64,000 nt of DNA from assembly GCF_000168715.1 (NCBI RefSeq), contig NZ_AASE01000004.1:62001-126000 (forward strand), given 5' to 3'. The notes beneath the pieces were generated by a model that worked only from the letters and a program-made list of their open reading frames with translations, made no database searches and was not told the DNA's origin. This stretch comes from Chlorobium ferrooxidans DSM 13031. GTDB taxonomy: Bacteria; Bacteroidota; Chlorobiia; Chlorobiales; Chlorobiaceae. Below are positions 9,081-19,242 of this stretch, piece after piece (positions within the stretch are counted from its first letter, which is position 1; each line of letters opens with the position of its first letter). Position numbers and translations under genes: made by a program.

Positions 9081-9110
9081 TTGCAGTCAAGATACGTCCA
9101 TGTGTATATA
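9081..9110 (+). promoter_or_regulatory. Possible promoter for the DUF3109-rpoN operon
   Basis: TTGCAG (9081-9086), an 18-base spacer and TATATA (9105-9110), followed by more TA-rich sequence to the ATG at 9133. It fits a sigma-70-like site but is a weak pattern match only. Confidence 0.3.
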
Positions 9111-9132
9111 ATATAATCAATTATAGATAGTT

Positions 9133-9705
9133 ATGTCTCTGGTTTCAATCGGTGATGTACTTGTTGACAGGGAGCTCTTGCAGGCTTTTTTTTCCTGCGA
9201 CCTTCATGAGTGTAAAGGAAAATGTTGTGTTGAGGGGGAGCTCGGTGCTCCATTAACCGATGCGGAGGCAGAGGCACTTCTCCACGCACCGGAAGAGCTG
9301 TTGAGGATGATTCCGGAAAAAAACCTGAAGTATCTGAGGCGGCATGGTTCGATTGAGATCTATCAGGGCCGGCCCTACAGCAGAACCATTGAGAACCGGG
9401 AGTGCGTCTTCAGCACTGTTCGTGACGGTATAACATTTTGCGCTATTGAAATCGCATTTCGTGATGGGCTGTGTGATTTTGATAAACCGATCTCCTGCCG
9501 ATTGTTTCCGATAAGGGTGAGAAAAAAGTTCGGTTTGGATTATCTTGTCTATGAACAGCATGCAATGTGCCGCTCTGCCCGCAAGGCAGGCGGAGAACTT
9601 CGGATTCAACTTATTGATTATGTGTATAAAGCTCTTGAGATACGCTACGGATCTGACTGGGTCAGGAGTTTGAAACTATTCGTCGATACATCTTCCTTAA
9701 GGTAA
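9133..9705 (+). CDS. DUF3109 cysteine-cluster protein
   Basis: A 190-residue protein of the DUF3109 family, common in Bacteroidota/Chlorobiota. It has a cysteine-rich N-terminus (C-D-L-H-E-C-K-G-K-C-C, about residues 22-32) and further cysteines at C-A-I-E, C-D-F, C-R-L-F-P and M-C-R. The pattern resembles YkgJ-like zinc- or iron-chelating proteins. No function is known. Its stop codon overlaps the start of rpoN (taATG), so the two are translationally coupled. Confidence 0.88.
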   Translation: MSLVSIGDVLVDRELLQAFFSCDLHECKGKCCVEGELGAPLTDAEAEALLHAPEELLRMIPEKNLKYLRRHGSIEIYQGRPYSRTIENRECVFSTVRDGITFCAIEIAFRDGLCDFDKPISCRLFPIRVRKKFGLDYLVYEQHAMCRSARKAGGELRIQLIDYVYKALEIRYGSDWVRSLKLFVDTSSLR

Positions 9706-11156
9706 TGCCGGAAATCAGGCTTCAACAGAAACAAACCACCCTTCTTTCTGCCCAGCAGATTTTAAGCAGTCAGCTTCTCCAGCTGCCGTTGTTGAACCTT
9801 GAAGAGCGGATTTTTGAAGAGTTGCAGGAGAACCCTCTTCTTGAACTTGTTGAAGAACGAAAAGATATTGCCGGTGACCTGCCTGACGTGCCGGACACCC
9901 ATGATGATGAGGAGATGTTTGACTCCGAGGAGCGGTTCAGAAAAAGTTCACTTAAAGAGCGAAATGATCCTCCGCTGCCGGGTGAAGCCGCCGAAGGCAG
10001 GCTGAATTTTACCCATGAGAGTGCGCCAAAGGACCGTTTTTTTCAGGCGGTTCAGCATGACAGTTTTTATGAACAGCTTCTTCGCCAGCTTGCCCTCCAC
10101 GAAGATGTCGGGCCCAGAGAGGGTAAAATTGCGCTTGAGATTCTCGGGAACCTTGATGGTGATGGCTATTTTACCGATGGTTTTGAGGTTATTATCGAGA
10201 GCCTCCAGCTTGAAGGGATAGAGGTTCGTAAAAGCGAACTGGAATTGATGCTTCGCAAAATCCAGTTTCTGGATCCACCCGGTATTGCCGCCAGGGATCT
10301 TCGCGAAAGGCTTCTTGTTCAGATTGAATTCTTCAGAACCCGGTATGAACCGGCTACCTATGAGATGGCCCGCAGGATTCTATCCGGCCATTATGATGAT
10401 TTTCTTCATCGCCGCTATGCAAAACTGCTGAAAAAACTCGATGAGCCCGCTGAACGCGTAGAGTCGGCAATTTCCGCTATTGCCGCTCTTGATCCTCATC
10501 CGGGAGTTTTTCAGGATGAGGGCGGCCATTATATTACACCCGATTTTCTTGTGACGTATGAAAATGGGGAGCTGACCGCGGTGCTCAATGACCGGAGTGC
10601 GCTCTCTGTCAGGATCACCGACCGCTATCAGGATTTGCTCAAGAACAGGCAGAGCCTGAAAGAGGATAAAAAGTTTATCCGCCAGAATCTCAATCGAGCC
10701 AAAGAGTTTACCAGTGCCATTGAGACCCGGCGTCAGACCCTGCTGAAGGTTATTGAAGCGCTCATGCACCGGCAGTATGCTTTTTTTATCTCCGGGCCGG
10801 AGCAGCTTGTGCCTCTGGGTATGAAAATAATTGCGGCCGATACCGGACTTGATATTTCGACTGTCAGCAGGGCCGTAAACGGCAAGTATGTACAGACATC
10901 GTTTGGCGTTTTTGAGCTGAAGTACTTTTTCAGCGCAGGTCTCTCAACCGATGAGGGAGACGATCTGTCGAACAAGATCATCCGGCAATATATTGCTGAA
11001 ATGGTAGAGAGTGAAGATCACAACAATCCGATGAGTGATGACGCTATGACGGAGTTGTTGATGAAAAGAGGGGTGCATATTGCGAGAAGAACGGTTGCAA
11101 AATACCGTGAACAAATGCAAATTCCAGTGGCAAGATTAAGGAAAAAAATATTTTAA
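9705..11156 (+). CDS. rpoN: RNA polymerase sigma-54 factor
   Basis: Sigma-54 recognises -24/-12 promoters and needs AAA+ activators. The 483-residue protein has the glutamine/leucine-rich region I (LQQKQTTLLSAQQILSSQLL near the start), an acidic region II (about residues 60-110) and the core-binding region. The C-terminal RpoN box A-R-R-T-V-A-K-Y-R is at about residues 461-469. The start overlaps the DUF3109 stop. hslV begins three bases after its stop. No enhancer-binding activator is encoded in this window. Confidence 0.96.
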   Translation: MPEIRLQQKQTTLLSAQQILSSQLLQLPLLNLEERIFEELQENPLLELVEERKDIAGDLPDVPDTHDDEEMFDSEERFRKSSLKERNDPPLPGEAAEGRLNFTHESAPKDRFFQAVQHDSFYEQLLRQLALHEDVGPREGKIALEILGNLDGDGYFTDGFEVIIESLQLEGIEVRKSELELMLRKIQFLDPPGIAARDLRERLLVQIEFFRTRYEPATYEMARRILSGHYDDFLHRRYAKLLKKLDEPAERVESAISAIAALDPHPGVFQDEGGHYITPDFLVTYENGELTAVLNDRSALSVRITDRYQDLLKNRQSLKEDKKFIRQNLNRAKEFTSAIETRRQTLLKVIEALMHRQYAFFISGPEQLVPLGMKIIAADTGLDISTVSRAVNGKYVQTSFGVFELKYFFSAGLSTDEGDDLSNKIIRQYIAEMVESEDHNNPMSDDAMTELLMKRGVHIARRTVAKYREQMQIPVARLRKKIF

Positions 11157-11159
11157 TTG

Positions 11160-11708
11160 ATGAAAAACAATGAGAAGCCCATCATCCGTTCAACAACGGT
11201 GATCGGCGTATTGAGAGATGGCAAGGCGGCGCTTGGCAGTGATGGTCAGATGACTCTTGGCAACACCGTCATCAAGCATTCGACACGCAAAATCAGGAGG
11301 TTGTATCAGGGGAAGCTGATTGCAGGGTTTGCCGGTGCAACGGCTGATGCGGTAACCCTTCTTGACCGGTTTGAGGAGAAGCTTGAGGCCTATAACGGAA
11401 AGCTTGATCGTGCTGCCGTGGAACTTGCCAAAGAGTGGAGAACCGACAAGTATCTCCGCCGTCTTGAGGCTATGCTTGCTATTGTCAGCAGTGACAAGGC
11501 GCTTATCATTTCCGGAACGGGTGATGTCATAGAGCCAGAGGACGGTATTGTCGCTATCGGAAGCGGGAGCATGTATGCGCTCTCTGCCGCGCGTGCGCTC
11601 ATGAAGCACTCATCGCTTTCGGCCAGGGATATCGTTCAGGAAAGTTTGAAGATCGCATCCGATATCTGTATCTATACCAACGATCACATTATTGTGGAAG
11701 AGGTATAA
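11160..11708 (+). CDS. hslV: ATP-dependent protease peptidase subunit HslV
   Basis: Proteolytic subunit of the two-component HslUV protease, a proteasome-like threonine protease. The conserved T-T-V-I-G-V segment is at residues 12-17 with GDGQ-like [10 protein letters not shown] following. The catalytic threonine should be T12, which implies an 11-residue propeptide, longer than the single Met removed in E. coli HslV. ATG 11160 is preferred over the TTG at 11157. hslU follows after 80 bases. Confidence 0.96.
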   Translation: MKNNEKPIIRSTTVIGVLRDGKAALGSDGQMTLGNTVIKHSTRKIRRLYQGKLIAGFAGATADAVTLLDRFEEKLEAYNGKLDRAAVELAKEWRTDKYLRRLEAMLAIVSSDKALIISGTGDVIEPEDGIVAIGSGSMYALSAARALMKHSSLSARDIVQESLKIASDICIYTNDHIIVEEV

Positions 11709-11788
11709 CTGTCGGGTTATTTCTCCTGTGTTCCGGATGCCTTGTTGTGTGAAATTCCGGGTGGTAATTACAATTTTTCTGCATTGAA

Positions 11789-13273
11789 ATGACTATGAAC
11801 AGTAAGGTGAATGTTTTTGCTCTGCCTGAAGGAAACGGGGGGAGAAGAAGTTCTATTGCGGAGCATAATCTGACCCCGAACCAGATTGTTGCGCTTCTTG
11901 ACAAATATATTATCGGCCAGAAGGAGGCAAAAAAATCGGTAGCCATAGCCCTCCGTAACAGGCTTCGCCGTCAGAATGTGAGTGATGAGCTGCGTGATGA
12001 GATCATGCCGAACAACATAATCATGATCGGGCCTACCGGTGTCGGAAAAACCGAGATTGCACGCCGCCTGGCCAAGCTTGCCAAAGCGCCGTTTGTCAAG
12101 GTTGAGGCGTCGAAGTTTACTGAAGTGGGTTATGTCGGGCGTGACGTCGAGTCGATGATTCGTGACCTTGTTGATCAGAGTGTGGCAATGGTCAGAAGCG
12201 AGAAGTCTGAAGAGGTTCGTGAAAAGGCAGCGCTGCTCGTTGAAGAGCGGCTGCTCGATATTCTTCTTCCTCCTGTAGCGCAATCACAGGAGTCACTTGA
12301 TGATGACGCTGAAACGGAAGGGGAGGCTCTGCTCTCTCTCTCCACGGAAGAGGGTGATCCGTCAGTGGAGGCAAACCGCCGCAGCCGCCGGAAAATGCTG
12401 GAGAGACTGCGCAGCGGCAAACTTGAGGATCGCCAGATTGAGATGGATATCTCCAGTGACTCTTCGGGTGGCGGTATGATGCAGATTTTCGGCCCTCTCG
12501 GCCAGATGGAGGAGATCGGCGGTATGATGCAGGACCTTATGAGCGGGCTGCCCCGCAAGCGAAAAAAGAGACGCGTCTCGATAGCCGAAGCCCGGAAACT
12601 GCTCGAACAGGAGGAGGTGCAGAAGCTTATTGATATGGAGAGCGTTGTCAAGGAGGCCATCAACAAGGTAGAGCAGTCAGGTATTGTCTTTATCGATGAA
12701 ATTGACAAAATCGCGGCACCATCAACCGGAGCAGGCGGCAAGGGGCCGGATGTCAGCAGGGAGGGTGTTCAGCGCGATCTGTTGCCGATTGTCGAGGGTT
12801 CAAATGTTGCCACAAAGCATGGCATGGTCAAGACCGACCATGTGCTCTTTATTGCTTCCGGAGCCTTTCATGTAGCCAAGCCTTCCGATCTTATCCCCGA
12901 GCTTCAGGGGCGTTTTCCGATCAGGGTGGAGTTGAAAAGTCTTACTGAAGAGGACTTTTTCCTGATTCTTACCCAGCCGAAAAATGCCCTTATCAAGCAG
13001 TATACCGCTCTTCTTGCCACTGAAGGGGTGGAGTTGAGCTTCAGTGAGGGTGCAATCCGTGAAATTGCCAGAATTGCGGCAAAAGTCAATGAGAGTGTCG
13101 AGAATATCGGAGCAAGGCGTCTTCATACCATTCTGACCAATCTTCTTGAGGAGCTGATGTTCAACATTCCGGAAAATGTTTCCGATGAAAAGATTGAGAT
13201 TGATGAAGCAATGGTCAAGGAAAAACTGAACCATGTTGTCGCCGACAGGGATCTCAGTCAATATATACTCTAA
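11789..13273 (+). CDS. hslU: ATP-dependent protease ATPase subunit HslU
   Basis: AAA+ unfoldase that feeds substrates to HslV. The 494-residue protein has Walker [10 protein letters not shown] (about residues 75-83), a variable, acidic intermediate domain (about 145-270) and Walker [12 protein letters not shown] (about 303-313). It ends with the HslU C-terminal signature D-L-S-Q-Y-I-L that inserts into HslV. Two in-frame ATGs (11789 and 11795) lie close together; I keep the first. It is preceded by hslV and followed by aroQ. Confidence 0.97.
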   Translation: MTMNSKVNVFALPEGNGGRRSSIAEHNLTPNQIVALLDKYIIGQKEAKKSVAIALRNRLRRQNVSDELRDEIMPNNIIMIGPTGVGKTEIARRLAKLAKAPFVKVEASKFTEVGYVGRDVESMIRDLVDQSVAMVRSEKSEEVREKAALLVEERLLDILLPPVAQSQESLDDDAETEGEALLSLSTEEGDPSVEANRRSRRKMLERLRSGKLEDRQIEMDISSDSSGGGMMQIFGPLGQMEEIGGMMQDLMSGLPRKRKKRRVSIAEARKLLEQEEVQKLIDMESVVKEAINKVEQSGIVFIDEIDKIAAPSTGAGGKGPDVSREGVQRDLLPIVEGSNVATKHGMVKTDHVLFIASGAFHVAKPSDLIPELQGRFPIRVELKSLTEEDFFLILTQPKNALIKQYTALLATEGVELSFSEGAIREIARIAAKVNESVENIGARRLHTILTNLLEELMFNIPENVSDEKIEIDEAMVKEKLNHVVADRDLSQYIL

Positions 13274-13332
13274 CCGTTTTTTCTTAACAGCCGGCACCTG
13301 CACCCCTGCAGGGGCCGCCAGAAGCCATAACC

Positions 13333-13809
13333 ATGAGCGGGAATTCCATACTTGTGCTTAACGGTCCGAATCTTTCACGACTCGGCAAACGCGAACCGGA
13401 AATTTACGGTCATCAGACACTCGACGATATCAATCGCGGAGTTGCTGAAAGCTTTCCTGACATTCGCTTTGTTTTTTTCCAGTCCGAGGAGGAGGGGCAG
13501 CTGCTTGAAAAACTTTTTGAGTGCGAGGACCGGGGCGGTTTTATCGGGGTCATACTGAACGCAGGAGCCTATACACACTACTCAATAGCATTGCGTGATG
13601 CTATCAGTGCGGTAGGCCTGCCGGTTGTTGAGGTTCATCTTTCCAATATCTTCGCTCGTGAGGAGTTCCGCCGTTCATCGGTGATTTCGGAAGTGTGCAT
13701 GGGTGTAATCAGCGGGTTCGGGGCAAACAGCTACCACCTTGGCGTCCGCTCTCTGCTCGGTATTGCCCCCAGGAAGAAGCGTATAACCGTAGCGGTAAAC
13801 GGGGACTGA
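13333..13809 (+). CDS. aroQ: Type II 3-dehydroquinate dehydratase
   Basis: Third enzyme of the shikimate pathway, removing water from 3-dehydroquinate. The 158-residue protein shows the type II signature LVLNGPNLSRLGKREPEIYG (residues 7-26) with the catalytic tyrosine, then NAGAYTHYSIALRDA (about 76-90) and the V-E-V-H-L-S-N segment with the catalytic histidine. It lies 59 bases downstream of hslU and is convergent with the TPR gene. Confidence 0.96.
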   Translation: MSGNSILVLNGPNLSRLGKREPEIYGHQTLDDINRGVAESFPDIRFVFFQSEEEGQLLEKLFECEDRGGFIGVILNAGAYTHYSIALRDAISAVGLPVVEVHLSNIFAREEFRRSSVISEVCMGVISGFGANSYHLGVRSLLGIAPRKKRITVAVNGD

Positions 13810-13842
13810 GCTGCTCTTGTGAGGGAGGAGAGACTCCCTCTC

Positions 13843-14661
13843 TCACTCTTCGGAATATTTTTTCAGCAGCGCGCGCATCTCCTCGATTCGCCTCCGGTCA
13901 CTCGGCATGATCAACGGTTTGTTGAGCGCAGTTTTCATGAGTCTCAGAGCTTCAGCCCTGTTGTTTTTATCAAGCTCGATCAGGGCAAGTTCATGATAGT
14001 TTCGGATAATTCTTGAGTCAATGCTGATCGCTTTCCGGAACGCTTTTTCTGCGAGCTCATAATTGCCTTTCGGCATCTCGCCGATGAAGGCATTGCCCAC
14101 CATCCGTTTAAACCAGCTGATTTTAGCCGCTTCACGATAATAGGATCCGAGAATCGAGAGCGCCGTCTCATCGTTAGGGTTTAATCGCAGGGCACTGTCA
14201 ATAGCCTTTTTTATCTCTTTTGCACGGTTCAGTTTTTCGTTTGAGCCTGTTTTGTCCGCCATGATTCCCAGTGCAGCGGCATACCAGGAGTGCCCTTTTG
14301 CGATGGTGCTGTCGATGGTGATACAGGTTTTTGCATACTCCAGGGCTTTACGGTAGTAGCGCAGCCGTTCATCCTTTTTATTGCGATCGACCGATTCACC
14401 AAGACTTACATGCAGCCTGGCGAGTTTCCAGTAGAGTTCTGCATTTCTCGGGTTACGGTGCAGTTCAGCGGTGTAGATTGAATCGGCAGTCGTATAGTTC
14501 ATGTTCCAGAATGCCTTGTCAGCCAGTTCAACCGGCGATTCGATGCGTTCTGCTGTTATGGCTGATACCGGTATGAAGGAGAAGAGCGCTGAAAGTGCAA
14601 AGAGAAGAAGGGGTGAGTTCCGGCAGCCGCAGATTCGTCGAAATATCGGGGTATTGGTCAT
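13843..14661 (-). CDS. Exported TPR-repeat protein
   Basis: A 272-residue protein with an N-terminal signal-like segment (about residues 17-37, ending A-I-T-A-E) and at least four tetratricopeptide-type helices pairs between about residues 45 and 250. Recognisable TPR cores are A-E-L-Y-W-K-L-A-R and Y-E-L-A-E-K-A-F-R-K-A. The arrangement resembles the regulator-of-microtubule-dynamics TPR group, which occurs in many bacteria without known function. It begins six bases after the DoxX gene, so the two form an operon. Role probably protein-protein interaction in the periplasm. Confidence 0.8.
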   Translation of the reverse strand: MTNTPIFRRICGCRNSPLLLFALSALFSFIPVSAITAERIESPVELADKAFWNMNYTTADSIYTAELHRNPRNAELYWKLARLHVSLGESVDRNKKDERLRYYRKALEYAKTCITIDSTIAKGHSWYAAALGIMADKTGSNEKLNRAKEIKKAIDSALRLNPNDETALSILGSYYREAAKISWFKRMVGNAFIGEMPKGNYELAEKAFRKAISIDSRIIRNYHELALIELDKNNRAEALRLMKTALNKPLIMPSDRRRIEEMRALLKKYSEE

Positions 14662-14667
14662 GGTGCT

Positions 14668-15168
14668 TTATTTAAACCAGATTGCAGCAGGGTATTTATT
14701 GTGCAGAATCCTGTCAAGTCCCAGCCAATGGCCTGAAGGAAAGATTATCATAAGGAGCGCGAAGAGCATGAATGGGGGGAGGGAAAGGTTGTAATAACCA
14801 CCGGCCGCAAAATTCACTACCAGAAAGAGTGCAAACGCCGCATTGGCTCTGACGGCAATACCGAAAATGAGCCCGATACCGATGATAAGCTCTCCAACGG
14901 TAACAATCCATGCAATCGGAAATGCCAGCGGGATGGCAAACTGCTGAAGGTAGAGTGCCTGGAACGAATCAGCCGGCAGTTCGGCAAGCCTTTTGAGAAA
15001 ATAGAACTGCATGAGGTCGTTCCAGAGCCATCCTTTGACGAGTTTATGCCAGAATCCGTAAAGGAAGAAGAGCGCGAAGAGATACCGGCAGGATAGAAAA
15101 AGAATAACTCCCGCAGTTTTAAGCGGATAGTGTTTGAAATATTCCCTTTTCCACTCAAACGTCTTCAT
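14668..15168 (-). CDS. DoxX-family membrane protein
   Basis: A 166-residue integral membrane protein with four hydrophobic helices. It carries the DoxX-like pattern: an R/H-containing first helix with L-F-F-L-Y-G-F-W-H-K-L, G-E-L-I-I-G-I-G-L-I-F-G in the third, and a final helix with P-P-F-M-L-F-A-L-L. Members of the family have been linked to thiosulfate:quinone oxidoreductase subunits and to oxidative-stress membrane complexes. Sulfur metabolism would suit a green sulfur bacterium, but no DoxD partner is nearby, so I do not assign that role. Confidence 0.82.
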   Translation of the reverse strand: MKTFEWKREYFKHYPLKTAGVILFLSCRYLFALFFLYGFWHKLVKGWLWNDLMQFYFLKRLAELPADSFQALYLQQFAIPLAFPIAWIVTVGELIIGIGLIFGIAVRANAAFALFLVVNFAAGGYYNLSLPPFMLFALLMIIFPSGHWLGLDRILHNKYPAAIWFK

Positions 15169-15278
15169 GAGCAGATGCGATGAGTTTCGTTGATCCTTGC
15201 CGTTGACTGTGCTGAATATAAATATATTTTACTTTAACGGGTACGAAAGGAGATGCGGACTTTTTTTTTATAAGACCG

Positions 15279-17711
15279 CTACATGAGGTTCTGCGGATCG
15301 ACATCGACAATAAAAGAGAGTGCCGCACTGCGAAAGCGGGAGATAATATGGTCACTCATCTCTCTGACGAACGCTGCCGAGAGTTTTGCCTCGAACAGCT
15401 TTACCAGTACGTGGTATCGAAATCGTCCTTTTATTTTCGCGATTCCAGCGGGGGCGGGTCCGAGAACGGTACCGCTCTCCATCGGGAGATGGGCTGTCAG
15501 GGTTTCCTTGCAATAGAGCGCAGCCGATTCCGCCTCCTTTTCATCGGTTGCACTGCATTCGAATTTTATAAGTCGTGACAGTGGGGGGTAGCGGAGTGCC
15601 GCTCTTGTTGCACTCTCCTGATCAAAAAACTTTTCATAACTGCCCTGCAGGAGGGCGGTGAATACGTCACTCTCCTTGTTGTAGACCTGAAGATAGACCT
15701 CTCCGGGCAAGGTAGAGCGGCCGGCCCGACCGGCAACCTGTGTGAGCAGTGAGAATGTCCGTTCAGATGCTCTGAAATCCGGAATATTAAGCCCGATATC
15801 AGCCATAAGCACTCCGACGAGCGTTACGGCAGGGAAGTCGAGTCCCTTGGCAACCATTTGTGTTCCGAGCAGGATGCGGGCTTTTTGATCATGAAACTCC
15901 TTGAGTATCCGTCCATGAGAGCCTTTTCTTGTTGTTGTATCAACATCCATTCTGAGAATTTTTTCTTCCGGGAAGAGCTTTTGCAGCTCCTCCTCAATGC
16001 GCTCGGTTCCGCTGCTTTTGAAAAACAGGTCGGTTGACTGGCACTTTTCGCATGACGCCCTGAATTTTACGCGATGACCGCAGTAGTGGCAGCGGAGATG
16101 ATTCTCGGCTGCATGGTAGACCATCGGGATGTTGCAAAACCGGCAAAGGGGGGTGTGACCGCAGGAGAGACAGAAGATGCTTCCTGCAAACCCCCTTCTG
16201 TTCTGCAGAAGGATGACCTGCTCGTTTTTTTCGAGGCGCAGCTCTATCTGGCGGAAGAGCAGCTCTGAAATTGATGATGAGGCTTTCGGACTCTCTTTCA
16301 TCCAGACAAGCTTGATGAGAGGCATTGCGGCTCCATCAACACGCTCCCTGAGATTGATCAGGCTGTATTTGCCGTTTCGGGCATTATGGTATGATTCAAA
16401 AGAGGGGGTTGCCGAACCGAGAACACAGATTGCCTTGCTGAAAAGGGCTCTCATGATTGCCGTATCCCTGGCTTGATAACGGGGGGTTCGATCCTGTTTG
16501 TAGGCGCCGTCATGCTCTTCATCTACAATGATTGCACCGAGGTTTTTCAGTGGAGCAAAAATGGTTGAACGCGCCCCGAGCGCTATTTTGGTTTTTCCCT
16601 GCCTGAGGCTGTGCCATGCGTCATATTTTTCCTGATTACTCATCCCGCTGTGCAGTATCGTGATATCATCATGGAAGTGCTGACGGAATCGTCCGGCGGT
16701 CTGTGGCGTGAGCGATATTTCCGGCACAAGAACAATGGCGGTTTTGCCTGCGGCAAGGACACTTTTCAGGAACTCGATATAGACAAGGGTTTTTCCGCTT
16801 CCTGTCACACCATGCAGAAGGAAGGTGGCATACCGTTTATTGTTCAGGGCAGATTGCAGTGCTTCAAGTGCATGCTTTTGTGCGGCTGTCGGATTTTTTA
16901 CGGATTGCGGCTCCTCAGCAAATCCGCTTGAAAAATTACTTTTCACCTCAATCTGAACCTTTTCAACCAAACCTTTTTTTACCAGAGCATTGAGAATCTC
17001 CCTTGAGCTGCCTATGGTCTCTGCCGGAACACAGGGGTCGGTAGTCGATGAGAGTGCAAGGAACGCCTCAAGCTGTTTCAGCGCTCCATGAAGGCTCTCC
17101 TCAGCGCCCTCCGGCACGGTTTCGCTCAGGCGGTAAGCTGTTTGCAGTTTCGGTCGTGTGGAGGTGAACTTTTTGGTGAGTCTCAGATGTCCGCCGCGTT
17201 CAAGCTCCGAGAGGGTCCGGTAGAGCTGTTTTTTGCCGAGCCGTCGCTGAAGCTGAAGCATGGTCAACCGTTTTTCCCTGATCATCAGTTGCATGATTGA
17301 GCGCCGCAACGTCGTGTTGATGACCCGCCTGTTTTCAGCCTGCAGGGAAAAGTCGGTGAGTTCCACCATGTCATGAATCGTGGTGCGGACAGCAGCTGGC
17401 AGAGCGGCACTGATGGTGTCAATTCTGCGGGAGAGGTAGTAATCAGCCATCCACCCGGTCAGTTTCAGGAGATCTTCACCAAGGAGCGGTTCGCCATCAT
17501 AGAGCAGATCGATGATCTCTGTTTCGGAGGGTTCAGCCGGATTATCTTCGGCAAGCTCGATGATGTAGCCGATTGAGATGGACTCTGCTCCTTTTTTTCG
17601 GGCAAGGAGTACCATACATCCGGCCTGGATCTCCTGCTCCATTGAGGCGGGTACCATTACGGTAAATGGTTCTCCCCTGAACAGTTTTTCTGCGACGATC
17701 AGTGCTTGCAT
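15279..17711 (-). CDS. priA: Primosomal protein N' (PriA helicase)
   Basis: 3'-to-5' helicase that restarts stalled replication forks. The 810-residue protein has the N-terminal 3'-end-binding domain, then Walker A LLHGVTGSGKTLVY (about residues 297-310) and the DEEH box (about 396-399). A zinc-binding region with repeated CxxC pairs follows (C-L-S-C-G-H-T-P-L-C-R-F-C, then C-H-Y-C-G and C-E-K-C), and helicase motifs V-VI include Q-V-A-G-R-A-G-R. Length is slightly above the E. coli protein. It is separated from adk by a strong terminator, so it has its own promoter. Confidence 0.96.
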   Translation of the reverse strand: MQALIVAEKLFRGEPFTVMVPASMEQEIQAGCMVLLARKKGAESISIGYIIELAEDNPAEPSETEIIDLLYDGEPLLGEDLLKLTGWMADYYLSRRIDTISAALPAAVRTTIHDMVELTDFSLQAENRRVINTTLRRSIMQLMIREKRLTMLQLQRRLGKKQLYRTLSELERGGHLRLTKKFTSTRPKLQTAYRLSETVPEGAEESLHGALKQLEAFLALSSTTDPCVPAETIGSSREILNALVKKGLVEKVQIEVKSNFSSGFAEEPQSVKNPTAAQKHALEALQSALNNKRYATFLLHGVTGSGKTLVYIEFLKSVLAAGKTAIVLVPEISLTPQTAGRFRQHFHDDITILHSGMSNQEKYDAWHSLRQGKTKIALGARSTIFAPLKNLGAIIVDEEHDGAYKQDRTPRYQARDTAIMRALFSKAICVLGSATPSFESYHNARNGKYSLINLRERVDGAAMPLIKLVWMKESPKASSSISELLFRQIELRLEKNEQVILLQNRRGFAGSIFCLSCGHTPLCRFCNIPMVYHAAENHLRCHYCGHRVKFRASCEKCQSTDLFFKSSGTERIEEELQKLFPEEKILRMDVDTTTRKGSHGRILKEFHDQKARILLGTQMVAKGLDFPAVTLVGVLMADIGLNIPDFRASERTFSLLTQVAGRAGRSTLPGEVYLQVYNKESDVFTALLQGSYEKFFDQESATRAALRYPPLSRLIKFECSATDEKEAESAALYCKETLTAHLPMESGTVLGPAPAGIAKIKGRFRYHVLVKLFEAKLSAAFVREMSDHIISRFRSAALSFIVDVDPQNLM

Positions 17712-17722
17712 GGCGGTGAATG

Positions 17723-17757
17723 AAAAAAGTCAGTGCCGGGCACTGACTTTTTTTTTA
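17723..17757 (-). terminator. Rho-independent terminator after adk
   Basis: GTCAGTGCC/GGCACTGAC inverted repeat (17729-17747) flanked by A-run and T-run, giving a U-tract on both strands. It lies directly downstream of adk on the minus strand. Confidence 0.85.
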
Positions 17758-17780
17758 TCGGAATACGCTTTCGGGAATGC

Positions 17781-18440
17781 TCAGCCATTGATCGCTTCGA
17801 GAATCCTGTCGCGAATCTCTTCCACTTTTCCGGTTCCCTTGATCCTGTTGTATTTCGGCCCCTTTGCGGTGCAGTTCTGTGAAGAGAGGTTCAGATAGTA
17901 ATTGATCAGCGGCGAGGTCAGTTCATGATAAACTTCAAGGCGTTTTTTAACCGTCTCCTCCTCATCATCCGCCCTCTGCACCAGTGGATCTCCGGTTTCA
18001 TCATCAATTCCATCTGTTTTCGGCGGATTGAACTGTATGTGGTAGGTTCTTCCTGAAGCCGGATGTACGCGGCGTCCGCTCATCCTTTCGATAATATCAC
18101 GGTCTTCAACATTGATCTCAACGACATGGTCGATTTTGATCCCGTCACTTCTCAGTGCTTCTGCCTGTGCGATGGTACGGGGAAAACCGTCAAAAAGGCA
18201 GCCATTGGCACAGTCAGCCTCTTTCAGCCGGTCTTTGACCAGTCCGATAATGATCTCATCGGAAACAAGCTGTCCTGCATCCATGATTTGTTTTGCCTGG
18301 ATACCGAGAGGTGTTCCCGCTTTTACCGCAGCGCGCAGCATATCACCGGTTGAAATCTGTGGTATACCCAGAGATTTGGAGATGAAGTTTGACTGCGTGC
18401 CTTTTCCCGCACCTGGTGCTCCGAGTAGAATTATTATCAT
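17781..18440 (-). CDS. adk: Adenylate kinase
   Basis: Interconverts ATP, ADP and AMP. The 219-residue protein begins with the P-loop [12 protein letters not shown] (residues 5-16), has the NMP-binding F-P-R-T-I-A-Q-A signature (about 85-92) and a full-length LID (about 120-160) without zinc cysteines. I use ATG 18440; a TTG at 18443 would add one residue. The unknown gene upstream ends ten bases before. Confidence 0.97.
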   Translation of the reverse strand: MIIILLGAPGAGKGTQSNFISKSLGIPQISTGDMLRAAVKAGTPLGIQAKQIMDAGQLVSDEIIIGLVKDRLKEADCANGCLFDGFPRTIAQAEALRSDGIKIDHVVEINVEDRDIIERMSGRRVHPASGRTYHIQFNPPKTDGIDDETGDPLVQRADDEEETVKKRLEVYHELTSPLINYYLNLSSQNCTAKGPKYNRIKGTGKVEEIRDRILEAING

Positions 18441-18450
18441 CAAACCGTGT

Positions 18451-19221
18451 TTATATGTTTTTTTTGGTAGTAATGATCGTCACTTTTGGCCGAGAGGCTA
18501 CTGCCTTGCCTGCTGATGCCGGGGTTTCAGATTGAGCTGAAGAAGAGCCGTTCTCTGCTGCACTGCCTGCCGAATGAGAGGTATCACCATTTTTTTCGGC
18601 TGGCTTGTTAAGTTGTATGGTTTGAACCGGTGCTCTTTTCTTGAATTCGATAGCGGTTGCTTTAGGGCTCCCTTCCGGCTTTTTTTGATGCTGAAGGCGG
18701 GCGTTATCAAATATCTGCTGGAATGATGCTGATGGCCCGTTTACATCGACCGAGCGATAGTGATAGTCCTCATCCTTGATCTGCTGATGGCGGAACTCAA
18801 AATCAAGTGCGCCAAGCATCATTCGGATAATCCTGCGGCTCTCACCCAGATCACCTCTCGATTCAATGCGGGTTTCTGCTTTTGCATTGATCGTGGTTAT
18901 CGGGCGGCCATTGATGTCGGTCTCCTCAAAAAGGCCGAATGTTACATCGATTTTCATGCCGAAAAGAAGCACGGAGGTCACTTCCCCCCTGATGGTGGTC
19001 GTGCCGCCGACAGCTGTTTTTTCACTTTTCAGTTCCCAGCCAACCCAGTGATCAATTTTGCCGGAAATAAAATCTCTGATTTCGTCAACAGGTTTGTCGT
19101 ATCGTCTGACTTTCAGTTCATGAAATACCGGCTTTTCCGACGTGTGTGTTGCATTGCTGGTTAAGCCGTGATACGTTTTGTTGAACTCATTCTGGAAAGG
19201 AATTAAATCGATCAAATCCAT
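18451..19221 (-). CDS. Conserved hypothetical protein upstream of adk
   Basis: A 256-residue protein I do not recognise. The first 170 residues look like a folded, mixed alpha/beta domain with alternating beta-type strands ([19 protein letters not shown] near residue 80). The last 80 are a low-complexity tail rich in serine, alanine, lysine and glutamate. No signal peptide or membrane segment is seen. It lies between rlmN and adk in a tightly spaced minus-strand row (gaps of about 20 and 10 bases), so it is probably co-expressed with them. Confidence 0.72.
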   Translation of the reverse strand: MDLIDLIPFQNEFNKTYHGLTSNATHTSEKPVFHELKVRRYDKPVDEIRDFISGKIDHWVGWELKSEKTAVGGTTTIRGEVTSVLLFGMKIDVTFGLFEETDINGRPITTINAKAETRIESRGDLGESRRIIRMMLGALDFEFRHQQIKDEDYHYRSVDVNGPSASFQQIFDNARLQHQKKPEGSPKATAIEFKKRAPVQTIQLNKPAEKNGDTSHSAGSAAENGSSSAQSETPASAGKAVASRPKVTIITTKKNI

Positions 19222-19242
19222 GGTATTTAAGGCGATTATAGA

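Noticed and set aside
13819..13849. Terminator between aroQ and the TPR gene
   Set aside because: GAGGGAG/CTCCCTC pairs but lacks a T-run and overlaps the end of the TPR gene, so I do not list it as a terminator.
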